NCBI GenBank assembly: GCA_963728655.1
Contig: CAVSLD010000001.1
Span: 372,001-436,000, forward strand
Source of the DNA: Iamia sp963728655
Lineage (GTDB): Bacteria; Actinomycetota; Acidimicrobiia; Acidimicrobiales; Iamiaceae
Direction of reading: 5' to 3'
Length of the DNA: 64,000 nucleotides
The notes beneath the pieces are model-generated. The model did not search any database, was not told where the DNA came from, and saw nothing but the letters and a program-made list of their open reading frames with translations. Position 1 is the stretch's first letter, and every line of letters begins with the position of its first letter. Both the position numbers and the translations under genes were made by a program. Shown here one piece after another: positions 27,125-35,121 of this stretch.

Positions 27125-28147
27125 GTGAAGGCGGTCCGGACCATCCCCGGTGGTGGCATCGAGGTCACCGACGTCCCCGTGCCCGAGCCGGGGCCGGGCC
27201 AGGTCGTGGTCGCGGTGGCCGGGGCCGGCGTGTGCCACTCCGACGTCGTCATCGGCGCGGCCCCCGACTTCTACGGCGAGGGCCGTCCCTTCACCCTCGG
27301 CCACGAGACCGCGGGTCACGTGGCCGCGACCGGGCCGGGGGTGGCGGGCCTCGACGAAGGGCTGCCCGTGGTGGTCCACTCCGAGTGGGGGTGCGGCACC
27401 TGCACCACGTGTCGACGGGGCCACGAGCGGCTGTGCCCCGAGGTCACCCCCGTGGCCGGCGGGGGCCTGGGCGCCGACGGCGGGATGGCCTCCCACATCC
27501 TCGTGCCCGCGGCCCGCTACGTCGTCCCCCTCGGTGACCTCGACCCCGTCACCGCCGGTCCCCTCGACGACGCCGCCCTCACGCCGTACCACGCCATCCG
27601 GAACGCCCGCGACGAGCTCGACGGCGCCTCGGTCGCCGTCGTCATCGGCGCCGGCGGGGTGGGCCACATGGCCATCCAGATCCTGAAGGCGGTCAGCCCG
27701 GCCCGGGTGGTGGTGGTCGAGCCCGACGACGGGCGCCGGGCCTTCGCCCTCGAGATCGGCGCCGACCTGGCGATCCACCCCGACGACGACGTGGCCGGCC
27801 AGGTCCGGGGCCTGCGCCCCGCCGGCGCCTCGCTCGTGCTCGACCTGGTCGGGGACGACGCCACCCTCGCCCTGGCGGCCGCCGCCGTCGGCCCCGTCGG
27901 GCGGGTGGTCCTCATCGGCACCAAGCTGGGCACCTTCGGGTTCAACCTGCTGTCGCTGCCGTGGGAGACCCGGCTCCACACCTCCTACGCGGGCGAGGCG
28001 CGCGAGCTGGAGGAGGTCGTGGCCCTGGCCCAGGCCGGCCACATCACCGTCCACGCCCGCACCATCGGCCTCGACGACGTCCCCGACGCCCTGGCGACCA
28101 TGGACCGCGGCGAGCACGGCACCGGTCGGGCCATCGCCGTCCCCTGA
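27125..28147 (+). CDS. Zinc-dependent NAD(P) alcohol dehydrogenase (MDR superfamily)
   Basis: A 340-residue medium-chain dehydrogenase. AGVCHSDVVIGAAPDFYGEG holds the catalytic zinc Cys, TLGHETAGHV the second ligand region, and CGTCTTCRRGHERLC the four-cysteine structural zinc lobe. The Rossmann fold is AVVIGAGGVGHMAIQI, and VVVVEPDDGRRAFALEIGAD has an acidic residue after beta-2, favouring NAD(H). GDDATLALAAAAVGPVGRVV and the tail follow family order. It oxidises primary or secondary alcohols or reduces aldehydes. The GTG at 27125 is the only start that keeps the conserved MKAVR N-terminus. Confidence 0.92.
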   Translation: MKAVRTIPGGGIEVTDVPVPEPGPGQVVVAVAGAGVCHSDVVIGAAPDFYGEGRPFTLGHETAGHVAATGPGVAGLDEGLPVVVHSEWGCGTCTTCRRGHERLCPEVTPVAGGGLGADGGMASHILVPAARYVVPLGDLDPVTAGPLDDAALTPYHAIRNARDELDGASVAVVIGAGGVGHMAIQILKAVSPARVVVVEPDDGRRAFALEIGADLAIHPDDDVAGQVRGLRPAGASLVLDLVGDDATLALAAAAVGPVGRVVLIGTKLGTFGFNLLSLPWETRLHTSYAGEARELEEVVALAQAGHITVHARTIGLDDVPDALATMDRGEHGTGRAIAVP

Positions 28148-28357
28148 CCCGAGAGCTGCGTCCCGAGCCGGGAGCCGAGGCCGACCGGATGGACGCGGCC
28201 GACCGGCCTGGCCTGGCCCGGCCGCTGGCCCGGCCTGGCCATCCGAGCGCAGCGAAGGGCCCCCGCAGCGACCACGGCCCCATCCGCTCACGCTCCTGGC
28301 CCGCGCCGTGCGACGGTGGCGTGCGGGGCGCCCGCGGGGCCGTCGTAGCGTCGGGGG
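28148..28357. other. Intergenic spacer with GC-rich repeats
   Basis: No gene is seen. The first 30 bases (GAGAGCTGCGTCCCGAGCCG) resemble the left half of the CTGCGTCCC repeat family at 3019 and 44431. Further on, GGCCTGGCCCGGCCGCTGGC and GGCCCGGCCTGGCC form a local self-complementary cluster that could terminate the dehydrogenase transcript. Confidence 0.45.
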
Positions 28358-28870
28358 ATGGCCGTGCCGTCTCCCGACTCCCCGCTGGGGCAGATGCGCG
28401 ACGCCTTCCCCCGGGACGGGCAGGTCACCTGGATCGGGCTGCGGACGGCGCGCCGGGAGGCCGTGCGGGCGGTCGAGGAGGCCGTCGCGGTGGTGGGCGA
28501 GGGGTTGCGGGGCGACCACTGGACGCCCCGGCCGGGCGGGCCCGGCACCCGCCAGGTCACGCTGATCCAGGCCGAGCACCTGCCGGTGATCGCCGCCCTC
28601 ACGGGTCGTGACGAGGTCGAGCCGTCGGTGCTGCGCCGCAACGTCGTGGTGGAGGGGATCAACCTCACCGCCCTGCGCGGTCGCCACCTGCGCATCGGTG
28701 CCGTGCTCCTCGCCCTGGCCGGGCCGTGCGACCCCTGCTCGCGCATGGAGGAGGCGCTGGGCGAGGGGGCCTGGAACGCCCTGCGGGGCCACGGCGGCTG
28801 GAACGCCCAGGTGGTCGAGGGCGGGACCCTCCGCGTCGGCGACCCCGCCGTCGCCGTCGTCGACCACTGA
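28358..28870 (+). CDS. MOSC domain protein (YiiM-like)
   Basis: A 170-residue MOSC-domain protein. GQVTWIGLRTARREAVRAVE and GEGLRGDHW form the N-terminal strands; QVTLIQAEHLPVIAALTGRD and LRRNVVVEGINLTALRGRHL are the MOSC core, and the conserved cysteine lies in LALAGPCDPCSRMEEAL. The domain binds molybdenum cofactor or transfers sulfur, and YiiM-type members reduce N-hydroxylated bases. Cytoplasmic, single gene. Confidence 0.88.
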   Translation: MAVPSPDSPLGQMRDAFPRDGQVTWIGLRTARREAVRAVEEAVAVVGEGLRGDHWTPRPGGPGTRQVTLIQAEHLPVIAALTGRDEVEPSVLRRNVVVEGINLTALRGRHLRIGAVLLALAGPCDPCSRMEEALGEGAWNALRGHGGWNAQVVEGGTLRVGDPAVAVVDH

Positions 28871-29115
28871 CCCCGCCGCCGGCGCGCCCGGGCGACCGGT
28901 CGCAAGCCCGTCGGCCACCCGAGGGAGCGGTTCGCGGGACCGAGGCCGACGAGCCCCGTGGTCGTCGGGACCGGGAGTGCACCGGTGTTCGGGCGCGCCC
29001 CTGGGGGGATCGGCGAGGTGCGTCAGCACCGGTGGGGCGGGTGGAGGGGCCCGGGAGGGTCCGCGCGCGACCCGCCGAGTCGCCGGGGCCGGCGCACGCG
29101 TGGTGCCATGGGGGG
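28871..29115. other. Intergenic spacer without recognised features
   Basis: A GC-rich 245-base stretch between the MOSC and DUF2237 genes, both on the plus strand. It must contain the promoter of the downstream gene, but no -10/-35 pair, repeat or RNA was recognised. Confidence 0.4.
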
Positions 29116-29484
29116 ATGGCCCGCAACGTCCTCGGCACCGAGCTCCAGTCGTGCAGCACCGACCCGCTGACCGGCTTCTACCGGGACGGCTGCTGCAACA
29201 CCGGTGGCGACGACGCCGGCGTCCACACGGTCTGCGCCCGGGTCACGGCCGAGTTCCTGGAGTTCTCGGCGTCCCGGGGCAACGACCTGTCCACCCCTGT
29301 GCCCCAGCACGGCTTCGCCGGGCTGACCCCGGGCGACCAGTGGTGCCTGTGCGCCCCCCGTTGGCAGGAGGCGCTCGAGGCGGGCGCGGCCCCACCCGTG
29401 GTGCTCGAGGCCACCCACGTCGCCACCCTCGAGTGGGTCGACCTGGCGGACCTCCAGGCCTTCGCCGTCACGCCCCCCGACTGA
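29116..29484 (+). CDS. DUF2237 family protein
   Basis: A 122-residue protein matching the DUF2237 pattern: NVLGTELQSCSTDPLTGFYR, DGCCNTGGDDAGVHTVCARV, TAEFLEFSASRGNDLSTPVP and FAGLTPGDQWCLCAPRWQEA. The family carries conserved cysteines and is found in bacteria and plants; its function is unknown, although the cysteine pattern suggests metal or redox activity. The ATG at 29116 is chosen because the family begins with about two residues before NVLG. Confidence 0.88.
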   Translation: MARNVLGTELQSCSTDPLTGFYRDGCCNTGGDDAGVHTVCARVTAEFLEFSASRGNDLSTPVPQHGFAGLTPGDQWCLCAPRWQEALEAGAAPPVVLEATHVATLEWVDLADLQAFAVTPPD

Positions 29485-29603
29485 CGACGCCGGCCCGTCG
29501 CTCGCGCGGTCGCGCCCCTGCCCGGCGTGGGCCGACCCCCCGAACCGGCGACCGTGACCGCCGCCGGGGCGACCCGTCTGGCGCTGGTCCGCCGAGGGCA
29601 GGG

Positions 29604-30677
29604 TCAGGGCAGGAGCAGGTGGGTGTCGCCGAACTCGTGCCAGAGGTAGCCCTCGTCGATGGCGGCGGCGTAGGACCGGCGCAGCAGCTCGGGTCCGGCG
29701 ATGGCCTCGAGCATCAGCAGGTGCGACGCCTCGGGCTCGTGCCACCCGGTGAGCAGGCCGTCGACCACCCGCACACCCCGCTCGGGGGTGATGACCAGGT
29801 CGGTCCAGCCGTCGTGGGGGTGCACCACGCCGTGGTCGTCGCCGGCCGCCTCCAGCGAGCGGACGACCGTGGTGCCCACGGCCACGACCCGGCCGCCGGC
29901 GGCCCGGGTCCGGTTCACGGCGTCGGCGGTCCCGGCGTCGACCCGCACCCGCTCGGGGTAGGGGAGCTCGTCGGCCTCGAGCGACGCCACGCCGGTGTGC
30001 AGCAGCACCGGGGCCACCCCGACGCCCTTGGCCACCAGCCGGGTGATGATCTCGGTGGTGAAGGGCCGCCCCGCGCTGGGCATCTCGGCCGATCCCGTCT
30101 CGGTGACGTACACGCTCTGGTAGGCGGCGAGCGGCCACTGGCGCTCGACGTAGCCGTAGCGGATGGCCCGGCCGTGGGTGGCCAGCCAGCTCCGCCACTC
30201 GACGGGCGTGGTGAGGGTCGCGACCCACAGGCGCCCCGCCCCGCCGAAGGGCTCCTCCAGCCGCAGCGCCGCCCCGCCGGCCAGGCTCAGCTCCGGCCCG
30301 GGCGGTGCGCCGTCCCACCGCTCGGTCGTGCCGCCCGTCGGACGCCGGGGCTCCACCACCCACCGCCCGTCGTCGAGCTGCGTCGAGAGGTGGACGACGA
30401 CGGCGCGCCCGTCGTCGGTGCAGCCGTCGACCGCGCCCGGTCGGGTGCCCGACGTGTTGACCACCACCAGGTCGCCGGGGTCGAGGAACGTGGGCAGGAG
30501 GGCGAAGGTGGAGTGGACGAGGCGTTCGTCGCCCCGGGCCACCATCAGCCGCACGGCGTCGCGGGGGACGCCGCGGGCCTCGGGCGGCTCGGTGGCCTCC
30601 AGGTCGGGCGAGAGGTCGAAGGCCAGCCGGCCCGAGGCGGCGCGGACCGGGCCCTCGGCGGTGGCGGTGGGGGTCAT
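29604..30677 (-). CDS. queA: S-adenosylmethionine:tRNA ribosyltransferase-isomerase (QueA-like)
   Basis: A 357-residue protein. FDLSPDLEATEPPEARGVPR and LLPTFLDPGDLVVVNTSGTR (the N-T-S/T motif) open the fold; YGYVERQWPLAAYQSVYVTE, GSAEMPSAGRPFTTEII and HTGVASLEADELPYPERVRV are the SAM/tRNA-binding blocks; GGRVVAVGTTVVRSLEAA and LLTGWHEPEASHLLMLEAIA end it. QueA converts preQ1-tRNA to epoxyqueuosine-tRNA. It overlaps the upstream SDR gene (ATGA), an unusual partner, and no other queuosine gene is in the window, so a paralogous role cannot be excluded. Sequences such as GRPFTTE in place of the usual GLHFT suggest a diverged actinobacterial branch. Confidence 0.85.
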   Translation of the reverse strand: MTPTATAEGPVRAASGRLAFDLSPDLEATEPPEARGVPRDAVRLMVARGDERLVHSTFALLPTFLDPGDLVVVNTSGTRPGAVDGCTDDGRAVVVHLSTQLDDGRWVVEPRRPTGGTTERWDGAPPGPELSLAGGAALRLEEPFGGAGRLWVATLTTPVEWRSWLATHGRAIRYGYVERQWPLAAYQSVYVTETGSAEMPSAGRPFTTEIITRLVAKGVGVAPVLLHTGVASLEADELPYPERVRVDAGTADAVNRTRAAGGRVVAVGTTVVRSLEAAGDDHGVVHPHDGWTDLVITPERGVRVVDGLLTGWHEPEASHLLMLEAIAGPELLRRSYAAAIDEGYLWHEFGDTHLLLP

Positions 30678-31373
30678 GGCGCCACCTCCAGCAGCTCGGA
30701 GGCCCGGTAGCGGCCCGACGGGCGGCGGTCGGCGACGAGGCGCCGCAGGGCGGGGACGACCGACTCGGGCTCGGGCCGGTCGGAGATGTCCTCCCCCGGG
30801 AAGGCCTCCTGGTGCATCCGGGTCCGCATGTCGCCCGGGTCGAAGCGGTGGACGCGGACCGTCGGCTCCTCGGCGCCGAGGACGTGGGCGACCTGCTCCA
30901 GAGCGGCCTTCGAGGCGCCGTAGGCCGCCCAGCCCTCGTAGCCCTCGACGGCGGCGTCGGAGGTCACCACCACGACCGTGCCCGCGGCCGCCCGCAGGGC
31001 GGGCAGGGCCCGCTGCACGAGGCCCACCTGGGCGACGGTGTTGACCCGGAGGGTGCGGTCGAGGTCGGCCAGGGAGAGCTCGGCGACCGACGGCAGGGGG
31101 CTGGGGCCGAGGGTCCCGGCGTTGGCCACCAGCAGGTCGAGCGACCCGGTGGCCTCCGCCGCGGCCACGAGGGCCTCGCGGTGGGCGGGGTCGGCCACGT
31201 CGCCGGGCAGGGCGTGGACGGTGCCTCCGGTCCGGCGGGCCGCATCGGCCACCGTGGTCGAGGGGCCCGGCGTGCCGGGCGTCGATGACGAGGTCCCAGC
31301 CGTCGGCGGCGAGCGACAGGGCGAGCGCCCGCCCCAGGCCCTCGGACGCCCCGGTGATCAGTGCGGTGCTCAT
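30674..31373 (-). CDS. Short-chain dehydrogenase/reductase, one frameshift
   Basis: The ATG at 31373 follows GGAG and opens MSTALITGASEGLGRALALS with the T-G-x3-G-x-G cofactor motif. Near 31265 one base shifts the frame; the other frame continues ADAARRTGGTVHALPGDVAD, LDLLVANAGTLG (N-A-G motif), VVVVTSDAAVEGYEGWAAYG, ASKAALEQVAHVLG (Y-x3-K catalytic pair) and HRFDPGDMRTRMHQEAFPGE. The repaired protein is about 232 residues. The stop overlaps the QueA start. It is led by a perfect ACAAGT palindrome, suggesting control by a TetR- or MarR-type regulator not present here. Confidence 0.88.
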
Positions 31374-31405
31374 GGTCCGTGCTCCTTGGTCGTGTGGCTC
31401 CTTTA

Positions 31406-31421
31406 ACAAGTGTTTACTTGT
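31406..31421. promoter_or_regulatory. Palindromic operator between SDR-queA and the phosphotransferase gene
   Basis: The 16-base perfect palindrome ACAAGTGTTTACTTGT has six-base arms around a four-base centre and lies in one of the few AT-rich patches in the window (TTTAACAAGT, GTGATATTCC). It is 33 bases upstream of the SDR start and 46 upstream of the divergent phosphotransferase start. The size and symmetry fit a TetR-family site overlapping the SDR promoter. Confidence 0.65.
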
Positions 31422-31466
31422 GATATTCCGATCGCCCGGCGGAGGACGGGCTGCGACGATGGCTCC

Positions 31467-32357
31467 GTGCCCCTCGAGCCCAGCCCGGCCGCCGAGGTCG
31501 ACGTCACCGCGGACCTGGTCCGCGCCCTGCTGGCCGACCAGCACCCGGACCTCGCCGCCCTCCCCCTGCGCCCGGTGGGGGCCGGCTGGGACAACGCCAT
31601 CCTCCGGCTGGGCGACGACCTGGTCGTGCGCCTGCCCCGGCGCGGGGCGGGGGTGGCCCTGGTCGAACACGAGCAGCGCTGGCTCCCGGGCCTGGCCGCC
31701 ACCCTGCCCCTCCCGGTGCCCGCCCCGGTGCGCACCGGCGCTCCGGGCCCGGGCTACCCGTGGCCGTGGAGCATCTGCCGGTGGATGCCGGGGGCCAGTG
31801 CGCTCGACGCGGCGCCGACCGACCGGTCGACGGCCACGGTGCTCGGCGCCTTCGTGGCCGCGCTCCACCGTCCCGCCCCCGACGATGCGCCGGCGAACCC
31901 CCATCGGGGCGTGCCCCTGGCGACCTGCGACCCGGTCGTCCGGGAGCGGCTGGCCCGCCTGGGCGACGAGGTCGACGCCACGGCGCTGCTCGCCCTCTGG
32001 GACGGGCTGGTCGCCACCGAGCCCTGGCCCGGACCACCGGTGTGGATCCACGGCGACCTCCACCCCGGCAACCTCGTCGTCGACCACGGCCGGCTCACCG
32101 GCGTGATCGACTTCGGCGACATCACCGCCGGCGACCCCGCCACCGACCTGGCCGTGGCCTGGTCCCTCCTCCCCGCCCAGGACCGCCCCCTCCTACGCGC
32201 CGCCGCGGGTCGCGAGGGCGACGACGCCACCTGGGCCCGGGCCCGGGCCTGGGCCGTCCACCTCGGCTGCGCGTACCTGCTCAGCTCGCAGGACCGACCC
32301 GCCTACGGCGCGCTGGGCCGCCGGGCCCTCGCCGCCGCCCTCGCCGACGACGCCTGA
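31467..32357 (+). CDS. Aminoglycoside phosphotransferase-family (APH) kinase-like protein
   Basis: A 296-residue kinase-fold protein. ADLVRALLADQHPDLAALPL, VGAGWDNAILRLGDDLVVRL (nucleotide-binding strand with a conserved Arg in place of Lys nearby), WIHGDLHPGNLVVDHGRLTG (Brenner motif, catalytic Asp) and VIDFGDITAGDPATDLAVAW (metal-binding Asp) are all present. The group includes true aminoglycoside kinases but most chromosomal members phosphorylate other small molecules. GTG at 31467 is taken as start because the longer frame to 31410 enters the operator. Confidence 0.85.
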   Translation: MPLEPSPAAEVDVTADLVRALLADQHPDLAALPLRPVGAGWDNAILRLGDDLVVRLPRRGAGVALVEHEQRWLPGLAATLPLPVPAPVRTGAPGPGYPWPWSICRWMPGASALDAAPTDRSTATVLGAFVAALHRPAPDDAPANPHRGVPLATCDPVVRERLARLGDEVDATALLALWDGLVATEPWPGPPVWIHGDLHPGNLVVDHGRLTGVIDFGDITAGDPATDLAVAWSLLPAQDRPLLRAAAGREGDDATWARARAWAVHLGCAYLLSSQDRPAYGALGRRALAAALADDA

Positions 32358-32375
32358 TCAGCGGATCGCACCGAT

Positions 32376-32426
32376 CGAACCTTGGACGCCTGATCGCGCC
32401 CGGCAACGACAGCCGTCCAAGGTTCG
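32376..32426. repeat. 51-base palindromic repeat, CGAACCTTGGACG family (copy 1)
   Basis: Perfect 13-base arms CGAACCTTGGACG and CGTCCAAGGTTCG enclose a 25-base loop. The reverse complement of this unit matches 38452-38502 at 47 of 51 positions. Both copies lie between converging genes, here the phosphotransferase and the serine hydrolase, so they may act as two-way terminators. Confidence 0.8.
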
Positions 32427-32453
32427 GGCTCGAGGCGCGCGTGGCCACGACAG

Positions 32454-33590
32454 CTAGCCCAGGGCGCCGTAGGCGGCGAACACCAGGGAGGCGCCGCGGA
32501 GGTCGCCGGCCAGGCCGGTGCTCATCTTGTTCATCACGTAGGTGACGGTCATGCGTCGGTCGAGGTCGGTGAGGGCGAGCGAGCCGCCGTAGCCGCCCCA
32601 GAAGAACGACCGGGGGCTCTGGCTCAGCGGGATCGACTCGTTCATCAGCCCGAAGCCCATGCCGAAGCGGACCTTGAGCCCGAGCACGAGGTCGTCGGTC
32701 TCGCTCTGCTCCTCCAGGATGCGCTCCACGCCGGCCTCGGACAGCAGGCGCACGCCGTCGACCTCGCCCCCGCAGGCCAGGGCGGAGTGGACCCGGGCCA
32801 CGCCCCGGGCGTTGGACGTGCCGCCGGCCGCAGGGATCTCGGCGCCCCGCCACTCCCGGGTGCGGGTCTCGGTGGTGTCGAGCGGGCAGCTGAGGAAGGT
32901 GCGCACCGCGATCGAGTCGCTGTCGGCGCCGGCCAGCGCCTCCATGCCCCCGCCCGGCGGCGGCACCAGGTCGGCCACCCGACCGTCCTCGGAGGCGGGC
33001 AGGCCGATGTGGAAGTCGGCGCCGAGGGGCTCGGCCACCTCCTCGCGGAAGAACGTGCCGATGGACCGGCCGGTGACCTGCCGCACGATCTCGCCCTGGA
33101 GGTACCCCTGGGTGATGGCGTGGTAGCCCGACCTCGTGCCCGGCGCCCACCAGGGCTCCTGGGCGGCGAGGCCCTTCACCACGCCGTCCCAGTCGTAGAG
33201 GTCCTCGGGGGTGATGGCCGGCTCGAAGCCCGACAGCCCGGCGGTGTGGCTCATGACCTGGGCGACGGTCACGGCCTCCTTGCCGCCGGCCGCGAACTCG
33301 GGCCAGTAGGTGGCGACGGGTGCGTGGAGGTCGACCTCGCCGCGGTCGGCGAGCATCAGCACGCACAGCGCAGCCATGGTCTTGGTGGTCGACCAGACGT
33401 TGACGATGGTGTCGCGCTCCCACGGCGCGCCGTCGTCGGTGGCGACCCCGGCCCACAGGTCCACCACCGGCTGGCCGTCGACGGTCACCACCACCGAGGC
33501 GCCCTGCTCCTCGCCCCGGTCGAAGGCGGCGGCGAAGGTGTCGCGGACGGGGGCGAAGGCCTCGTCGCAGGTTCCGTGGATCTCGGTCAC
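32454..33590 (-). CDS. Serine hydrolase of the beta-lactamase/esterase (EstB) family
   Basis: A 378-residue protein of the class C beta-lactamase fold without a signal peptide. The catalytic S-x2-K lies in IVNVWSTTKTMAALCVLM (S-T-T-K). SGYHAITQGYLQGEIVRQVT occupies the Tyr-motif position, and VMSHTAGLSGFEPAI is the usual esterase-like loop. The C-terminal RSFFWGGYGGSLALTDLDRR stands where H/K-T-G motifs occur. Cytoplasmic esterase or amidase activity is likelier than antibiotic resistance. GTG at 33590 follows GGGAGA. Confidence 0.88.
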   Translation of the reverse strand: MTEIHGTCDEAFAPVRDTFAAAFDRGEEQGASVVVTVDGQPVVDLWAGVATDDGAPWERDTIVNVWSTTKTMAALCVLMLADRGEVDLHAPVATYWPEFAAGGKEAVTVAQVMSHTAGLSGFEPAITPEDLYDWDGVVKGLAAQEPWWAPGTRSGYHAITQGYLQGEIVRQVTGRSIGTFFREEVAEPLGADFHIGLPASEDGRVADLVPPPGGGMEALAGADSDSIAVRTFLSCPLDTTETRTREWRGAEIPAAGGTSNARGVARVHSALACGGEVDGVRLLSEAGVERILEEQSETDDLVLGLKVRFGMGFGLMNESIPLSQSPRSFFWGGYGGSLALTDLDRRMTVTYVMNKMSTGLAGDLRGASLVFAAYGALG

Positions 33591-33689
33591 GCTGGTCTCC
33601 CTGGTGGTCGGCGGGGTGACCGTAGCCAGGGTGGGCGGCCCGACGCAGCCGGGCGGGGCCGTGCCGCGCCCGTCCCTAGGGTGGCGTCG

Positions 33690-34181
33690 ATGTCGCCTCC
33701 CCCCGCCGTCATCGTCTCCCGCGTCGACGCCGCCGTGGTCGAGGCCCTGCGGGCCCGGGTGCTGCGGGCCGGCTCCGGCCTCGATGCCCTGCGCTACGAG
33801 CAGGACGACGACCCCCGCACCGCGACCTTCGCAGCCCGACCGGTCGCCGGCCCCGACAGCGACCCGCTGGGCACGGCCACCGTGTTCCCCGCCCCCTGCC
33901 CGTGGGCGCCCCGCCGGACCGAGACCTGGCGGCTGCGGGCCATGGCCACGGCGGACGGCCTGCGGGGCCAGGGCGTCGGCGCCGCCGTGCTGCGCGCTGC
34001 GGTCGACCACGTGGCCGGCGAGGGCGGGCGGCTGGTGTGGTGCGACGCCCGCGTGGCCGCCCGGTCGTTCTACGAGCGCCACGGCTTCGCGGTGGAGGGC
34101 GAGGGCTACGAGATCGAGGGCATCGGCCCGCACTGGCCCATGGCCCGGCACCTCGACAGGGAGGCCCGTACCCTCGGGTGA
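33690..34181 (+). CDS. GNAT-family N-acetyltransferase
   Basis: A 163-residue acyltransferase. The acetyl-CoA-binding motif A is WRLRAMATADGLRGQGVGAA (R/Q-x2-G-x-G/A), followed by VLRAAVDHVAGEGGRLVWCD and SFYERHGFAVEGEGYEIEGI (motif B with the catalytic-region Tyr), a typical GNAT ending. Substrate is unknown. It sits just upstream of the ABC transporter genes, with one base between its stop and the GTG of the ATPase, so the three genes form an operon. Confidence 0.9.
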   Translation: MSPPPAVIVSRVDAAVVEALRARVLRAGSGLDALRYEQDDDPRTATFAARPVAGPDSDPLGTATVFPAPCPWAPRRTETWRLRAMATADGLRGQGVGAAVLRAAVDHVAGEGGRLVWCDARVAARSFYERHGFAVEGEGYEIEGIGPHWPMARHLDREARTLG

Positions 34182-34182
34182 C

Positions 34183-35121
34183 GTGGCACCGGTGATCGAG
34201 GTCGAGGGTCTGGTCAAGGACTTCGGGGCGACCCGTGCCCTGGACGGGCTCGACCTGGAGGTGGCGCCCGGCGAGGTGCACGGCTTCCTCGGGCCCAACG
34301 GGTCGGGCAAGTCGACCACCATCCGGGTGCTGCTGGGGCTGCTGCGGGCCGACGCCGGTCGGGTCCGCCTCCTCGGCGGCGACCCGTGGCGCGAGGCCGT
34401 CGAGCTGCACCGGCGCCTGGCCTACGTCCCCGGCGACGTCGACCTCTGGCCCAACCTGACCGGCGGCGAGGTCATCGACCTCCTCGGCCGCCTCCGGGGC
34501 GGCCTCGACGAGGCGCGGCGGGCCGCCATGCTCGAGCGCTTCGCCCTCGACCCCACCAAGCGGGCCCGCACCTACTCCAAGGGCAACCGCCAGAAGGTGG
34601 CCCTGGTCGCCGCCCTGGCCAGCGACGTGGAGCTGCTCGTCCTCGACGAGCCCACGTCGGGGCTCGACCCGCTCATGGAGTCCCAGTTCCAGGACTGCAT
34701 CCGCGAGGCCCGCGACGACGGGCGCACGGTCCTGCTGTCGAGCCACATCCTGGCCGAGGTCGAGGCCCTGGGGGACCGGGTCAGCATCATCCGCCACGGC
34801 CGCACCGTGGAGAGCGGCACCCTCGACGAGCTCCGCCACCTCACCCGCACGGCGCTCGACGTCGAGACGGACACGCCGCCGACGGACCTCGACCGCCTCG
34901 CCGGCGTGCACGACCTGGTGGTCGACGGCCACCGGGCCCGCTTCGACGTCGACACCGTGCACCTGGGCGCAGCGGTCGCCCAGCTGGGCGAGCTCGGGAT
35001 CCGGTCGCTCACCAGCCACCCGCCCACCCTCGAGGAGCTGTTCCTCCGCCACTACGGAGAGTCCGTCGGCGCCGAGGGCCAGCCCGTCGGCGACGGGCCG
35101 GTGCCGACGGCCTCCCCGTGA
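34183..35121 (+). CDS. ABC transporter ATP-binding protein
   Basis: A 312-residue ATPase. Walker A GFLGPNGSGKSTTIRVLLG, Q-loop region RRLAYVPGDVDLWPNLTGGE, signature YSKGNRQKVALVAALAS (SKGN variant of LSGGQ), Walker B LLVLDEPTSGLDPLMES and H-loop VLLSSHILAEVE are all present. The C-terminal 90 residues form the extra domain of drug-exporter subfamilies such as DrrA/CcmA type. It overlaps the permease gene by four bases (GTGA). The pair should export a hydrophobic compound. Confidence 0.93.
   Translation: MAPVIEVEGLVKDFGATRALDGLDLEVAPGEVHGFLGPNGSGKSTTIRVLLGLLRADAGRVRLLGGDPWREAVELHRRLAYVPGDVDLWPNLTGGEVIDLLGRLRGGLDEARRAAMLERFALDPTKRARTYSKGNRQKVALVAALASDVELLVLDEPTSGLDPLMESQFQDCIREARDDGRTVLLSSHILAEVEALGDRVSIIRHGRTVESGTLDELRHLTRTALDVETDTPPTDLDRLAGVHDLVVDGHRARFDVDTVHLGAAVAQLGELGIRSLTSHPPTLEELFLRHYGESVGAEGQPVGDGPVPTASP

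Noticed and set aside
31467..32357. Aminoglycoside resistance gene
   Set aside because: The APH fold is shared by many chromosomal kinases; nothing in the sequence or context indicates drug specificity.
32454..33590. Antibiotic-resistance beta-lactamase
   Set aside because: Has S-x2-K but no signal peptide, and the remaining motifs match esterase-type serine hydrolases better.
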